A DNA stretch of 64,000 nucleotides from Sulfurimonas xiamenensis (lineage in GTDB: Bacteria > Campylobacterota > Campylobacteria > Campylobacterales > Sulfurimonadaceae): assembly GCF_009258045.1 (NCBI RefSeq), contig NZ_CP041166.1, positions 372,001-436,000 on the forward strand, in the 5' to 3' direction. The position numbers and the translations under genes were made by a program. Position 1 is the first letter of the stretch. Every line of letters starts with the position of its first letter. This document shows, piece by piece, positions 55,242 to 64,000 of the stretch. Under the pieces are notes generated by a model, which saw nothing but the letters and a program-made list of their open reading frames with translations, was not told the origin of the DNA and did not search any database.

Positions 55242-55934
55242 TTAATCTACTTTCATATAATCCAGGCTAAATGTTTTATCTATTCTTTTTAAAATACTTG
55301 TTCTGTAAGAGGGTGCAATAGATGAGATGGTTAAAATTTTATCTAGAGTGTCTCTTTTCTCATCAGGATGTGCAAATGCCATATTCGCTTCAAGAATAGA
55401 TATTTTTGGTTCTTCACTAAAGACGATTTGTATATCATTTCCTGCTTGTATAAACCCTTCTTCAAGGACTCTATAATACCATCCTGTAAGTCCTGATGTA
55501 TAAATTTCATCTGTAAATTTTTTATTGTTATGTTTTTTTGAGATTTTGTAGCATGGTTTTCTCGGCTGAGATACTTGAAGTAAAGCAGAACCTATTTTAT
55601 GAATATCGCCTAAACAGACATTGCTTTCGTGAAGTCCGCTAACTGTAAGATTCTCAGCTAAAGCACCAAAAGAAAGATGTTTTACTTTTAAAAATTCAGT
55701 CCACTTTTCATAATTTTGGTAGCTGTTTGCAAATATGGCTTTTTCCGCTCCGCCATGATGTACCCTGTCAGCTACTTCATCACCTTTAAAGCCAAGTTTT
55801 CCAGCCCAAACCTTATCGTTTACAACCTCTTTAAACGAAGCACTCTCCCAATATTTTTCCAAAAACTCGCTAGACTTTTTATCTCCATATGATTTTACTT
55901 TTCCAATTTGGAGTGATATTACTCTGTTTTGCAT
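55242..55934 (-). CDS. MOSC domain protein, YiiM-like
   Basis: A 230-residue MOSC-domain protein related to YiiM, a group that reduces N-hydroxylated compounds with a molybdenum cofactor. Visible motifs are GFKGDEVADRVHHGGAEKAIF, LSFGALAENLTVSG, and QPRKPCYKI with the cysteine that could bind molybdenum. It is 12 bp from the Nif3-like gene on the same strand, in a run ending pfkA, Nif3-like, MOSC. Confidence 0.85.
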   Translation of the reverse strand: MQNRVISLQIGKVKSYGDKKSSEFLEKYWESASFKEVVNDKVWAGKLGFKGDEVADRVHHGGAEKAIFANSYQNYEKWTEFLKVKHLSFGALAENLTVSGLHESNVCLGDIHKIGSALLQVSQPRKPCYKISKKHNNKKFTDEIYTSGLTGWYYRVLEEGFIQAGNDIQIVFSEEPKISILEANMAFAHPDEKRDTLDKILTISSIAPSYRTSILKRIDKTFSLDYMKVD

Positions 55935-55946
55935 ATAATCACCTTC

Positions 55947-56258
55947 TTAAATATTTTTTATTTCAATAATTTCATAAGCCACTTCTTCGTACGGATGTGT
56001 TTCTTTTAATACTCTTACAGCTTTAAAGAGAAGCTCTTCTTTACAAATCATCTCAACTTTATACTCTTGAACTTTTTCTATTTTCTCAAGAGAGCCAATA
56101 TATGGATTTGCTTTTTCTATAGGTTTGAATTGTCCAACTCCAAGAGTTTCAAAAGAGCAACACTCATAATTTTTATAGCTGCCAACACCTACAGCAAATA
56201 GCGCCTCTTTTACTCTCTCTTTATCTTCAGTAGGAACAAAAAAATTGAGTTTATACAT
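55947..56258 (-). CDS. Small Nif3/YqfO-like (PII-like, HPYEEVAY) protein
   Basis: A 103-residue alpha/beta protein corresponding to the PII-like domain found inserted in bacterial Nif3 proteins, here free-standing. The start KLNFFVPTEDKERVKEALF, the central ECCSFETLGVGQFKP and the end HPYEEVAYEI are diagnostic. Its function is not established. It starts at the base after the pfkA stop. Confidence 0.8.
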   Translation of the reverse strand: MYKLNFFVPTEDKERVKEALFAVGVGSYKNYECCSFETLGVGQFKPIEKANPYIGSLEKIEKVQEYKVEMICKEELLFKAVRVLKETHPYEEVAYEIIEIKNI

Positions 56259-57218
56259 CTAAAATTTCTTTAAATAAGATAGTAGTTTATCATCCAATTG
56301 ATATTTTTTATTTGCAACTTCATCAATACTTTTGTACTCAAAACCTTTTTTTGTATAACATATTACACTCTCATCTCTGCCTTCAAGCATACCATCAAGA
56401 GCGTGATTTACAAACTTATATGCCATAAGTCTGTCATATATTGTCGGGTTTCCACCTCTTTGTGTATGTCCTAAAATGGTTGCGCGTGATTCAAAACCAA
56501 TCTTTTCTTCAAACCATTTTGCAATCTCGCTTGATTCTTCTTTTATGCCCTCTGAAACAACAGCTATAAAATATCTTCGTCCGTTTTTTATCTGCTTTTT
56601 AAAACTCTTTTCATACTCTTTTAAATCATACTCTACTTCAGGGATAAGACAGAGTTCAGCGCCACATGTAAGAGCCGAAACCAATGCCAGATAACCACAG
56701 TCTCTTCCCATGGTTTCTATAACAAAAGCTCTTGAGAATGAAGCTGCCGTGTCTCTGATATTGTCTATTGATTCTTTGATGACATTGAGTGCGGTATCTA
56801 CCCCTAAACAGTATTCTGTGCCGTTTATATCATTATCTATAGTAGAGGGAATACCGCAAAATTTTATTCCTTGTTCTTTGTAAAAGATATCCATTCCCCT
56901 AAATGAACCGTCACCGCCAAGAACAACCAACATGTCAATGTTGAGGGCATCAAGATTTTTTTTTGCAACTTCTCTAAACTTTTTTTCCATAAATTTTTTG
57001 CTTCTTGCAGAGCCTAAAATAGTTCCGCCTCGGTTGATGATTCCTGCTACATCTTTATGAGTTGCTTTTACTATTTTATTTTCAATAAGCCCCTTAAATC
57101 CGTCATAAACAAAGTAAGGCGTTAACTCCTTTTCTAATGCATACTCTACAAAATGTTTAATTGCGGGATTCATACCGCTAACATCTCCGCCTGAACATAA
57201 AATGGCTATATTTTTCAT
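56259..57218 (-). CDS. pfkA: 6-phosphofructokinase
   Basis: Phosphorylates fructose-6-phosphate. The 319-residue protein has GGDVSGMNPAIKH, the nucleotide-loop GGDGSFRG with Gly104, catalytic Asp128 in IPSTIDND, ETMGRDCGYLALV and LGHTQRGG. Gly104 fits ATP-dependent enzymes, but Ser125 replaces both the Gly of ATP-PFK (PGTIDND) and the Lys of PPi-PFK (PKTIDND), so donor choice should be read with care. Many epsilonproteobacteria such as Campylobacter lack this enzyme; with fbaA it would allow glycolytic flux. First gene of a pfkA-Nif3-MOSC run. Confidence 0.92.
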   Translation of the reverse strand: MKNIAILCSGGDVSGMNPAIKHFVEYALEKELTPYFVYDGFKGLIENKIVKATHKDVAGIINRGGTILGSARSKKFMEKKFREVAKKNLDALNIDMLVVLGGDGSFRGMDIFYKEQGIKFCGIPSTIDNDINGTEYCLGVDTALNVIKESIDNIRDTAASFSRAFVIETMGRDCGYLALVSALTCGAELCLIPEVEYDLKEYEKSFKKQIKNGRRYFIAVVSEGIKEESSEIAKWFEEKIGFESRATILGHTQRGGNPTIYDRLMAYKFVNHALDGMLEGRDESVICYTKKGFEYKSIDEVANKKYQLDDKLLSYLKKF

Positions 57219-57308
57219 CTGCTTTTCTCTGTTTTCATTTTTTTAAGTTTACCATTTTCTAATCTCAAATTAGATAAAATTCCATAATTAATTTTCACAA
57301 GGTTATAA

Positions 57309-58844
57309 ATGAAAAGAGCATTGGTAAGCGTTAGCAATAAAACAGGTGTTGTAAATTTTTGCAAATCTTTAGTAAAGAATGGTTTTGAAATTATCTCAAC
57401 GGGCGGAACATATAAGATACTTCTTGAAAATGGTATAAAGGCTATAGAGATAGATGAAGTAACAAAATTTCCAGAGTGCTTTGAAGGGCGCGTAAAAACT
57501 TTAAATCCGTTCGTTCATGGTGGAATTCTGCATCGCCGAGACAAGCAATCTCACTTAGATCAGGCAAAAGAGCTTGGTGTTGAAGCAATTGATTTGGTTT
57601 GTGTAAATCTATATCCTTTTAAAGAGACAATAGAAAAAACTGATGATTTTGAAGAGATTATAGAAAACATCGACATCGGTGGACCTGCTATGGTTCGCTC
57701 AGCTTCTAAAAACTTTGATAGCGTTATGATTGTAACCGATGTAAATGATTATGTAAAAGTAATAGATGCGATAGAGAACGAGAAAAATACACTCGAGTTT
57801 AGAAGAGCTCTTATGATAAAAGCGTTTGAGCATACAGCAGCATATGATTCAATGATTGCAAACTACATGAACAAGCGTTTTAACGGCGGTTTCGGCGAGA
57901 AGCAGTTTATAGTTGGGAATAAAGTTATGGATACCCGTTACGGCGAAAATCCTCATCAAAAAGGTGCTCTTTATGAGTTTGACAAACACTACTCAGAGAA
58001 CTTTAAAACTCTAAAGGGCGAAGCAAGTTTTAACAATCTAAACGACTTAAGCGGTGCTGTTAAAATTGCCTCTGCTTTTGGAGATGAGAATGCTGTCTGC
58101 ATCACAAAGCATGGAAATCCTTGCGGATTTGCTATCCGTGACAATCTTGTAGATGCTTATACGGAAGCACTAAAATGTGATCCAGTTTCGGCATTTGGCG
58201 GTGTTGTGGCTGTTAATGGAGTAGTGACAAAAGAACTTGCACTTAAGATGAATGAGATATTTTTAGAAGTTATTATAGCCGGGCGTATTACGGAGGAAGC
58301 TCAAGAAGTATTTGCTTCTAAAAAAAGAATTAAACTATTTGAAATGGGTCATGATAAGCTAGTTCTTGCAAATGACGAAAAAGATTTTAAGCATATTGAC
58401 GGCGGTTTTGTATATCAAGATGCAGATAAAGTAAATGATGATGAAGTAAAAAATGCAAAACTTATGAGTCAAAGAGAAGCAACTGCCGGTGAGAAAAAAG
58501 ATATGGAGATAGCTTATAAAGTAGCATCTCTTACAAAATCAAATTGTGTAGTATATGTTAAAAACTCTGCTATGGTAGCTGTTGGTATGGGAATGACCAG
58601 CCGTGTAGATGCAAGTCAGTGCGCACTTAAAAAAGCAAAAGAGATGGGACTTGATGTAACTGGGGCTGCACTTGCAAGTGAAGCATTTTTTCCATTTCGT
58701 GACAGCATTGATGCTGCCGCTGCGGCAGGTGTTAAGAGTGTAATAGAACCTGGCGGAAGCATAAGGGATGATGAGGTTATAGCAGCTGCAAATGAGTATG
58801 GCATGTCGCTTTATTTTTCAGAGGTAAGACACTTTTTACACTAA
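57309..58844 (+). CDS. purH: Bifunctional AICAR transformylase / IMP cyclohydrolase
   Basis: Last two steps of IMP synthesis. The 511-residue protein has the cyclohydrolase domain (1-200, [42 protein letters not shown]) and the transformylase domain with [31 protein letters not shown] and [12 protein letters not shown]. Divergent from pfkA across about 90 bp. Confidence 0.97.
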   Translation: MKRALVSVSNKTGVVNFCKSLVKNGFEIISTGGTYKILLENGIKAIEIDEVTKFPECFEGRVKTLNPFVHGGILHRRDKQSHLDQAKELGVEAIDLVCVNLYPFKETIEKTDDFEEIIENIDIGGPAMVRSASKNFDSVMIVTDVNDYVKVIDAIENEKNTLEFRRALMIKAFEHTAAYDSMIANYMNKRFNGGFGEKQFIVGNKVMDTRYGENPHQKGALYEFDKHYSENFKTLKGEASFNNLNDLSGAVKIASAFGDENAVCITKHGNPCGFAIRDNLVDAYTEALKCDPVSAFGGVVAVNGVVTKELALKMNEIFLEVIIAGRITEEAQEVFASKKRIKLFEMGHDKLVLANDEKDFKHIDGGFVYQDADKVNDDEVKNAKLMSQREATAGEKKDMEIAYKVASLTKSNCVVYVKNSAMVAVGMGMTSRVDASQCALKKAKEMGLDVTGAALASEAFFPFRDSIDAAAAAGVKSVIEPGGSIRDDEVIAAANEYGMSLYFSEVRHFLH

Positions 58845-58857
58845 AATTTTATCACCT

Positions 58858-58878
58858 TGTCAAGCATTTTGCTTGACA
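58858..58878 (+). terminator. Hairpin after purH
   Basis: TGTCAAGCA and TGCTTGACA pair perfectly (9 bp) with a TTT loop, 14 bp after the purH stop. The T-tract that follows is interrupted, so this is a moderate terminator. Confidence 0.65.
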
Positions 58879-58955
58879 TAATCTTTCATTATTTACATTT
58901 TTATTAACCTATCATAGATTATAATTTTTTATAAATTTTTTACAAAGAGATAAAA

Positions 58956-59831
58956 ATGTTTAAAAGAGTTGGACTTTTTCTACTTACAAATTTGGCTGTA
59001 ATAGTTGTAATAAGTATTATTGTTAATATTTTTGGTTTAAACAAGTTTTTAAATGAAAACGGGCTTGATTTAACTTCTCTATTTATTTTCTCACTTGTTA
59101 TCGGTTTTAGTGGTTCTATAATTTCGCTTTTAATGTCAAAACAGATGGCTAAAATGGCAGTGGGTGCTAGGGTTATAACAAATCCTTTAAATCAAGAAGA
59201 ATTTTGGCTGCTAGATACAGTGGCAAGACTCTCACATAAAGCTGGTATAAAGATGCCTGAAGTTGCAATATTTGAAGATATGAGCCCAAACGCTTTTGCA
59301 ACGGGAGCTTTTAAAAATGACGCTTTGGTGGCGGTGAGCCGCGGGCTTTTAAGAAGCATGAATCAAAATGAAGTTGAGGCAGTTTTAGGACATGAGATTG
59401 GACATGTTGCAAACGGAGATATGGTGACTCTTACACTTCTTCAAGGCGTTGTAAACACATTTGTTATATTTTTTGCTCGTATTATCGGTTATTTGGTTGA
59501 CAGAATTATACTTAAAAATATAAGTGAAAATGTAGGTATTGGCTACATGGCAGCAAGCATTTTAGCCGAGATAGTCCTGGGTATTTTAGCAATGATGATT
59601 GTAATGGCGTTTTCAAGATACAGGGAATACAGAGCAGATGAGGCAGGTGCATATCTCTCTAGCAGAAAAAATATGATAGCAGCTCTGCAGGCTCTCTCAA
59701 GGTCAAAAGAGGAGCCGCATCTACCTGAACAGATAAAGAGTTTTGGAATAAATGGAAAAGGGTTGATGACACTATTTAGCACACATCCATCGCTTGAAGA
59801 TAGAATAGATAAACTAAAAAAGTCTCTTTAA
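58956..59831 (+). CDS. htpX: Membrane zinc metalloprotease HtpX
   Basis: An inner membrane protease for quality control of membrane proteins. The 291-residue protein has two N-terminal helices, the zinc site HEIGH (His146, His150) with Glu147, two further helices and the third ligand region [19 protein letters not shown] at 58920-58925 is a likely -10. It sits directly upstream of the cbpA-hspR heat-shock operon. Confidence 0.93.
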   Translation: MFKRVGLFLLTNLAVIVVISIIVNIFGLNKFLNENGLDLTSLFIFSLVIGFSGSIISLLMSKQMAKMAVGARVITNPLNQEEFWLLDTVARLSHKAGIKMPEVAIFEDMSPNAFATGAFKNDALVAVSRGLLRSMNQNEVEAVLGHEIGHVANGDMVTLTLLQGVVNTFVIFFARIIGYLVDRIILKNISENVGIGYMAASILAEIVLGILAMMIVMAFSRYREYRADEAGAYLSSRKNMIAALQALSRSKEEPHLPEQIKSFGINGKGLMTLFSTHPSLEDRIDKLKKSL

Positions 59832-59832
59832 G

Positions 59833-59853
59833 GTTGATTGACTTTGACTCAAC
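59833..59853. promoter_or_regulatory. HAIR-like operator (HspR box) of cbpA-hspR
   Basis: GTTGATT-N7-ACTCAAC matches 11 of 14 positions of the HAIR consensus CTTGAGT-N7-ACTCAAG and has the same TTGA-N11-TCAA core spacing as the clpB site at 28446. It overlaps the -35 box, suiting autorepression by HspR. Confidence 0.7.
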
Positions 59854-59867
59854 TCTTATGATATAAT
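59838..59867 (+). promoter_or_regulatory. Sigma-70 promoter of cbpA-hspR
   Basis: TTGACT (59838-59843) and TATAAT (59862-59867) with an 18-bp spacer, the same geometry as the clpB promoter. Confidence 0.7.
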
Positions 59868-59906
59868 TTCACTTAATAAATAATAATATAAATTTTAGGA
59901 AAAATA

Positions 59907-60800
59907 ATGAGCAAATCTTTATACGAAACATTAGAAGTCTCTGAAAACGCAAGCGAAGCAGAGATAAAAAAAGCATATAGAAAATTAGCAAGACAGTATC
60001 ATCCGGATGTAAATAAAGACAAAGACGCAGAAGAGAAGTTTAAAGAGATAAATGCTGCATATGAAATACTTAGCGATAAACAGAAAAAAGCACAGTATGA
60101 TATGCATGGAGACAATATGTTCGGCGGGCAGAATTTTCATGATTTTTCGCGCTCTTATGGTGGCGGACAAGCCGATTTAGATGAGATTTTAAGAAGTATG
60201 TTCTCAGGCGGGGGCTTTGGTGGTTTCGGTGGCGGAGGATTTAGCAGTAGCGGATTTGGCAATTTTGGCGGTGGTGGCTTTCAGCAGCAGCAACAGCCAA
60301 ATCTTGATATAGAAACAAATGTTACTATTCCTTTTAGCGTCTCTATTTTAGGCGGTTCGCACTCTGTTTCGTTAAATGGAGAGAGATTTGATATCAAAAT
60401 CCCAGCTGGTGTAAAAAGCGGTGAGAAGATGCGTGTTAAAGGCAAAGGACATAAACAGGGCAGCAGAGCAGGAGATCTTTTTTTAAAAATAAGTGTAGCT
60501 CCTAGTCCAGAGTATATTAGAGAAGATGATGATTTAATTAAGAAATTTGATGTACCTCTTTATGCGGCATTATTTGGTGAAAAAATATCTATACAAACCT
60601 TGGAAAAAGAGATTAAGCTTAAAATACCTCAAAATACCAAAAACGGACAGAGATTTCGTGTAAAAGAGATGGGTGCAATGAACCGCAAAACAAAAGTTCG
60701 CGGAAATCTCTATCTGGAAGCAAATATAGTTTTACCAAAGGTTGAGGATTTGAATGAAAAGTTGGTAGAATTAATGAAAGAAAAACTACCTAAAAATTAA
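59907..60800 (+). CDS. cbpA: DnaJ-family co-chaperone CbpA
   Basis: A 297-residue class B J-protein. The J domain (1-65) has the HPD motif at 32-34 (YHPDVNKD); a long Gly/Phe-rich segment (about 85-125) is followed by the DnaJ C-terminal substrate domains ([39 protein letters not shown]) without the zinc-finger repeats of DnaJ proper. Works with DnaK. In Helicobacter pylori cbpA is cotranscribed with hspR, as here (10 bp gap). Confidence 0.93.
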   Translation: MSKSLYETLEVSENASEAEIKKAYRKLARQYHPDVNKDKDAEEKFKEINAAYEILSDKQKKAQYDMHGDNMFGGQNFHDFSRSYGGGQADLDEILRSMFSGGGFGGFGGGGFSSSGFGNFGGGGFQQQQQPNLDIETNVTIPFSVSILGGSHSVSLNGERFDIKIPAGVKSGEKMRVKGKGHKQGSRAGDLFLKISVAPSPEYIREDDDLIKKFDVPLYAALFGEKISIQTLEKEIKLKIPQNTKNGQRFRVKEMGAMNRKTKVRGNLYLEANIVLPKVEDLNEKLVELMKEKLPKN

Positions 60801-60810
60801 GGAGCAAAGT

Positions 60811-61188
60811 ATGATACACCAATATGATGAGCCGGTTTATTTGATTAGTATTGTTGCAAAGGTTTTAGATATACATCCGCAGACATTAAGGCAGTATGAG
60901 AGAGAAAATCTTATTACTCCATCAAGATCAAACGGCAGAATAAGACTCTATTCTCAAAGAGATATAGATAGAATCAAACTAATTTTAAGATTAACTCGCG
61001 AACTCGGTGTGAACTTGGCCGGAGTAGATATAATTTTAAGACTCAAAGAGAATGTTGATAGTATGGAACAGGATATTAAAGAGCTCAGAGAAGAAATTTT
61101 AAAGGCAAAAAGTTCTCATACAGTTTCACACGACAAAGCATTGGTTACTAAAAAAAGCATATATGAGATGATCATTTTTGAAGATTGA
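60811..61188 (+). CDS. hspR: Heat-shock repressor HspR (MerR family)
   Basis: A 125-residue MerR-type repressor: YLISIVAKVLDIHPQTLRQYERENLITPSR is the winged-helix DNA-binding part, with RLYSQRDIDRIKLI as the wing and a C-terminal coiled coil (ENVDSMEQDIKELREEI). HspR binds HAIR sites and represses chaperone genes under normal growth. Candidate sites lie in front of its own operon and of clpB. It is convergent with murA with no spacer. Confidence 0.93.
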   Translation: MIHQYDEPVYLISIVAKVLDIHPQTLRQYERENLITPSRSNGRIRLYSQRDIDRIKLILRLTRELGVNLAGVDIILRLKENVDSMEQDIKELREEILKAKSSHTVSHDKALVTKKSIYEMIIFED

Positions 61189-62463
61189 TTACTCTTTTAA
61201 TCTTTTTATCTCTGCACCTACATTTTGCAATTTTTCTTCTAAAGAGTCGTAACCTCTATCAAGATGGTATATACGATGTACATTGGTTATACCCTCTGCT
61301 ACAAGACCTGCTAAAACTAGTGCACTTGAAGCTCGTAAATCTGTTGCCATAACATCAGTTCCGCTTAATTTTGACTTTCCGTTTATAGTTGCAACATTTC
61401 CGTTTAGTGATACATCTGCACCCATTCTTTGAAGCTCACTGACATGCATAAATCTATTTTCAAAAAGTTTCTCTTCAATAATAGAAGTTCCTTTTGCTTG
61501 TGTAGCAAGCACTAAAAATTGAGCTTGCATATCAGTAGGAAATGCAGGATATTCCTGAGTGGTTATTTTAGCAGGTTTAAGACTTTTCGCTGGATGAATC
61601 GTGATGGTATTATCTGTGATTGTAAATTTATTTCCCATCTCTTCCAATTTTGATAAAACAGCACCAAGATGTTTTGCATTTACATCTGTTAATGTAAGCT
61701 TTGATTTGGTTATAGCAGCTGCGCATAGATAGGTTCCTGCTTCTATCCGGTCTGGGATAATAGTAAAATCATCTATATTTAAAAGTTTTCCAGAAGTTCC
61801 GTGAATAGTCAATACCGCAGTAGCAATACCCTCTATCTTAACGCCGCTCGCATTTAAGATCTCACAAAGTTGAACTACTTCAGGCTCTCTGGCAGCATTT
61901 GTAATGGTTGTGACTCCATCTGCCAAAGCTGCTGCCATAACAATATTTGCGGTACCCGTAACAGTTATTTTATCAAAAATTATATTGCAGCCTTTTAACC
62001 CATTTGGGGCAGTAGCATGAATATAACCGGCTTCTATATTTATAACAGCACCCATCTGTTCAAGCGCTTTAAGGTGCAAATCAACAGGTCTTTGTCCTAT
62101 TGCACAGCCGCCAGGCAAAGATACTTCACAATGTCTAAACCGTGCTAAAATCGGACCTAAAACAAGTATGGAAGCACGCATTGTCCTTACTATATCATAT
62201 GTTGCTTTTGTTTCACTCAGACAAGAGGTGTCAATAGTTGTAATATTTTCATTCTTTGTCCATGTAGATGAACATTTTGCACCTAAGTTTGATAGTAATT
62301 TTAAAAGAGTATTTATATCTACAACATGAGGTAAATTTTTAATAGATACACGATTTTTTGCCAATATACTCATTGCTATTAATGGCAAAGATGCATTTTT
62401 GGCACCAGAAATTTTTATTTCTCCATGCAGAGAATCAGCTTTTTTTATTTTTAAGTAGTCCAT
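61189..62463 (-). CDS. murA: UDP-N-acetylglucosamine 1-carboxyvinyltransferase
   Basis: First committed step of peptidoglycan synthesis, adding enolpyruvyl to UDP-GlcNAc. With the ATG at 62463 the enzyme has 424 residues, starts [28 protein letters not shown] as MurA proteins do, and has the fosfomycin-target Cys120 in [11 protein letters not shown]. An upstream ATG at 62487 would add a poly-lysine octapeptide. Other motifs are [20 protein letters not shown] and [12 protein letters not shown]. Confidence 0.95.
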   Translation of the reverse strand: MDYLKIKKADSLHGEIKISGAKNASLPLIAMSILAKNRVSIKNLPHVVDINTLLKLLSNLGAKCSSTWTKNENITTIDTSCLSETKATYDIVRTMRASILVLGPILARFRHCEVSLPGGCAIGQRPVDLHLKALEQMGAVINIEAGYIHATAPNGLKGCNIIFDKITVTGTANIVMAAALADGVTTITNAAREPEVVQLCEILNASGVKIEGIATAVLTIHGTSGKLLNIDDFTIIPDRIEAGTYLCAAAITKSKLTLTDVNAKHLGAVLSKLEEMGNKFTITDNTITIHPAKSLKPAKITTQEYPAFPTDMQAQFLVLATQAKGTSIIEEKLFENRFMHVSELQRMGADVSLNGNVATINGKSKLSGTDVMATDLRASSALVLAGLVAEGITNVHRIYHLDRGYDSLEEKLQNVGAEIKRLKE

Positions 62464-62549
62464 TTTTTTCTTTTTTTTTAAATGCATAATTATAACTAAA
62501 ATAGTTTAGCTTTTGGGTATAATCTCTATAAGTAAAGATAGGAATAGTT

Positions 62550-62978
62550 ATGAATTCAGCTTTGGATAGATTAAAAAATTTAACAAATAAAATTTCTAGT
62601 TATGAGCGTGCTAGAAAAGAGAATTTAAATTTATTGCAAAATTTATATAAAGAGTTAGGCATAGATCAAAAGGTTGAAGAATTTAGCGAGCTTTTTAATT
62701 TTAAAGCTATAAATTTATCAGGAGCATCACTTCTTAGTGAAAATTTGGGTGAGATAAAAAAAGGTAAATATTTACAGATTTTGGCAATCGGTTATGATAA
62801 AAATGCTGTTATAAAAAGTAAAAATATATCTTTAGGCTATTTTGGAAAAGCTGAGAATGTAGATACAGATCTAAAAAACAAAATTGTAGAATTTATTATC
62901 CGCTTTAGGTTTGAGAAAAGTTTTATAACACTTGAACACTATTATGGAATGTTAGAATCTTTCAAAGATGATGTTTAG
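62550..62978 (+). CDS. Unknown 142-residue protein
   Basis: I do not recognise the family. It is soluble, with an N-terminal coiled-coil-like helix (LTNKISSYERARKENLNLLQNLYKEL), a middle strand region (KGKYLQILAIGYDKNAVIKSKNISLGYFGKA) and a helical end. A TATAAT at 62518-62523 lies 27 bp upstream. The exonuclease gene follows after 25 bp, so they may share a transcript. Confidence 0.65.
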   Translation: MNSALDRLKNLTNKISSYERARKENLNLLQNLYKELGIDQKVEEFSELFNFKAINLSGASLLSENLGEIKKGKYLQILAIGYDKNAVIKSKNISLGYFGKAENVDTDLKNKIVEFIIRFRFEKSFITLEHYYGMLESFKDDV

Positions 62979-63003
62979 ATTTTTAAGTATTAAAGATTAA
63001 AGT

Positions 63004-63741
63004 ATGTTAATATTTTTGGATTTGGAAACTACAGGGTTAGATAGCAGTGATAAAATCTGTTCTATAGGTTTAATCTCTGTTGATAAAAACAAGGTGGTCT
63101 CAAAATATGAACTTGTAAATGAAGGGAAAAAAATCTCTTCGAAAGCTTCAAGTATAAATCATATTACAAATGAGATGATAAAAGGAAAACCACCTTTAAA
63201 AGAGAGCGATGCCTGGAAATTTTTACAAGAGCATAACAATGAAAATTCAACAATTATAGCTCACAATGCAAGTTTTGATCTAAAGATGTTAAATGCATGC
63301 GGATTTAAATGGTATGGTAAAGTTATTGATACTCTTCGTGCTACAAAACACTTAATTCCGGAGTGTGAGCACTTCTCTTTACAATTTTTAAGGTATGAGT
63401 TAAAACTCTATAAAAATGAGAAAAAAGAGGCTTTGAAATGTTCTTTGTCAATGGTTGAAAATGAATTTATTGCGCATAATGCGCTTGCTGATGCGTTATA
63501 TGTAAAACTTTTATATGATTATCTTTTAGATATGAAAACAGATAATGAGTTACTTGAGCTTAGTTTTAAACATGTGCTGATTGAGAAATTTGATTTTGGT
63601 AAATATAGCGGGCGTTATATAGAAGAGATAAGTATGTGCAACAGAGGATATTTGGAGTGGTTATTGGTAAATGTGACTGATATGGATGAAGATTTAAAAT
63701 ATAGTATAAACAAATATTTAGATATTAAATCTTCTTTTTGA
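63004..63741 (+). CDS. DnaQ-like DEDDh 3'-5' exonuclease with C-terminal extension
   Basis: A 245-residue exonuclease of the DEDDh family. Catalytic motifs: Exo I FLDLETTGLD, Exo II AHNASFDLKML and Exo III HNALADALY (HX4D). The last 60 residues (FDFGKYSGRYIEEISMCNRGYLEWLL) form a small second domain like that of stand-alone exonucleases annotated as DUF3820-like. It may proofread or trim DNA or RNA ends. It is not the Pol III epsilon subunit by context. Confidence 0.85.
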   Translation: MLIFLDLETTGLDSSDKICSIGLISVDKNKVVSKYELVNEGKKISSKASSINHITNEMIKGKPPLKESDAWKFLQEHNNENSTIIAHNASFDLKMLNACGFKWYGKVIDTLRATKHLIPECEHFSLQFLRYELKLYKNEKKEALKCSLSMVENEFIAHNALADALYVKLLYDYLLDMKTDNELLELSFKHVLIEKFDFGKYSGRYIEEISMCNRGYLEWLLVNVTDMDEDLKYSINKYLDIKSSF

Positions 63742-63826
63742 TGTGTTATACTTCTTTTTAATTAAAAATATTGACAATTTGTAAATCACCGTTGATAGAA
63801 TGTTTTAAAGGTAGTATGACAGTTTT

Positions 63827-64000
63827 ATGAAAAATAAAGAAATAACTAAAAAAATAATATCTGGGAAGTTTAAAAATAAAAGTTTAAAAATTCCATCAAA
63901 AACTACAACAAGAAGTTCAAAAGCTATAGTTTTGGAATCCTTTTTTAATACAATTCAGTTTGAAATAATAGACGCAACTTTTGTAGAACTCTTTTCAGGA
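63827..64000 (+). CDS. rsmD: 16S rRNA (guanine966-N2)-methyltransferase RsmD, 5' part only
   Basis: The frame from ATG 63827 stays open to the window edge and gives 58 residues. It begins KEITKKIISGKFKNKSLKIP with TTTRSSKAIVLESFFNTIQ and reaches FVELFSG, the early part of the SAM-binding domain, as in RsmD. A TTGACA lies at 63772-63777 with a TAGAAT 19 bases downstream. The C-terminal catalytic part is outside the window. Confidence 0.85.
   Translation, partial: MKNKEITKKIISGKFKNKSLKIPSKTTTRSSKAIVLESFFNTIQFEIIDATFVELFSG

Noticed and set aside
58858..58878. TCAAGCATTTTGCTTGA near htpX as a third HspR operator
   Set aside because: The half-sites point the wrong way (TCAA...TTGA) and the spacing is wrong; it is a simple purH terminator hairpin.

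Overview
The window is AT-rich chromosomal DNA from a member of the Campylobacterota (epsilonproteobacteria), most likely a Sulfurimonas-type sulfur oxidiser. The evidence is the dimeric dUTPase, CmoA, the YidD/YidC/Jag/MnmE block, a cbpA-hspR heat-shock operon, a PEB4-like parvulin, a PsrB/PsrC/PsrA-type molybdoenzyme and a HolA and MurA of epsilonproteobacterial type. Almost every base is coding, genes are short of spacers, and I see no rRNA, tRNA, CRISPR array, insertion sequence or prophage. This is core genome with a few lineage-specific modules, not a genomic island.

Layout. 1-5.7 kb: a truncated pgeF, then a two-gene set for ovothiol synthesis (OvoA plus its C-S lyase), a split-barrel flavoprotein-like gene, dut and an orphan ABC ATPase. 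5.7-10.8 kb (minus): ctpA, purC, purS, purQ, an SH3-tailed membrane protein, plsC and crcB in one tightly packed operon. 11-15 kb: hemerythrin plus a triple-repeat membrane protein, then aroK, a periplasmic CXXC protein and hisD. 15.4-20.4 kb: a molybdoenzyme operon (four-cluster ferredoxin, NrfD-type anchor, 1138-residue Tat-exported catalytic subunit). 20.4-24.8 kb (minus): ScsD-like thioredoxin, Pit phosphate transporter, cyclophilin, HU, a coiled-coil protein. 24.8-28.2 kb: fbaA, cmoA, nth, parvulin. 28.5-36.3 kb: clpB, then rpmH-rnpA-yidD-yidC-jag-mnmE-ruvX.

36.3-40.8 kb (minus): a potassium module made of a 26-residue membrane peptide, a short KdpD-like kinase, KdpE, TrkA and TrkH. 41-47 kb: a MarR repressor divergent from a TolC-adaptor-RND efflux operon, with a 26-bp imperfect palindrome between them. 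47-58.8 kb: ilvC, holA, rnr, greB, purL, MOSC, Nif3-like, pfkA, purH. 58.9-64 kb: htpX, cbpA-hspR, murA, two small genes and the start of rsmD.

Three things tie genes together across the window. Purine genes purCSQ, purL and purH lie in three separate places. The clpB and cbpA-hspR promoters share an inverted repeat with the HAIR (HspR operator) spacing, so the repressor and two of its likely targets are all here. The potassium module joins a Kdp-type sensor system to a Trk transporter, with no kdpFABC in the window, and begins with an unannotated small membrane peptide. The best candidates for something undescribed are that peptide with its operon, the large molybdoenzyme, the hemerythrin/triple-repeat membrane pair and a strongly structured element between ilvC and holA.
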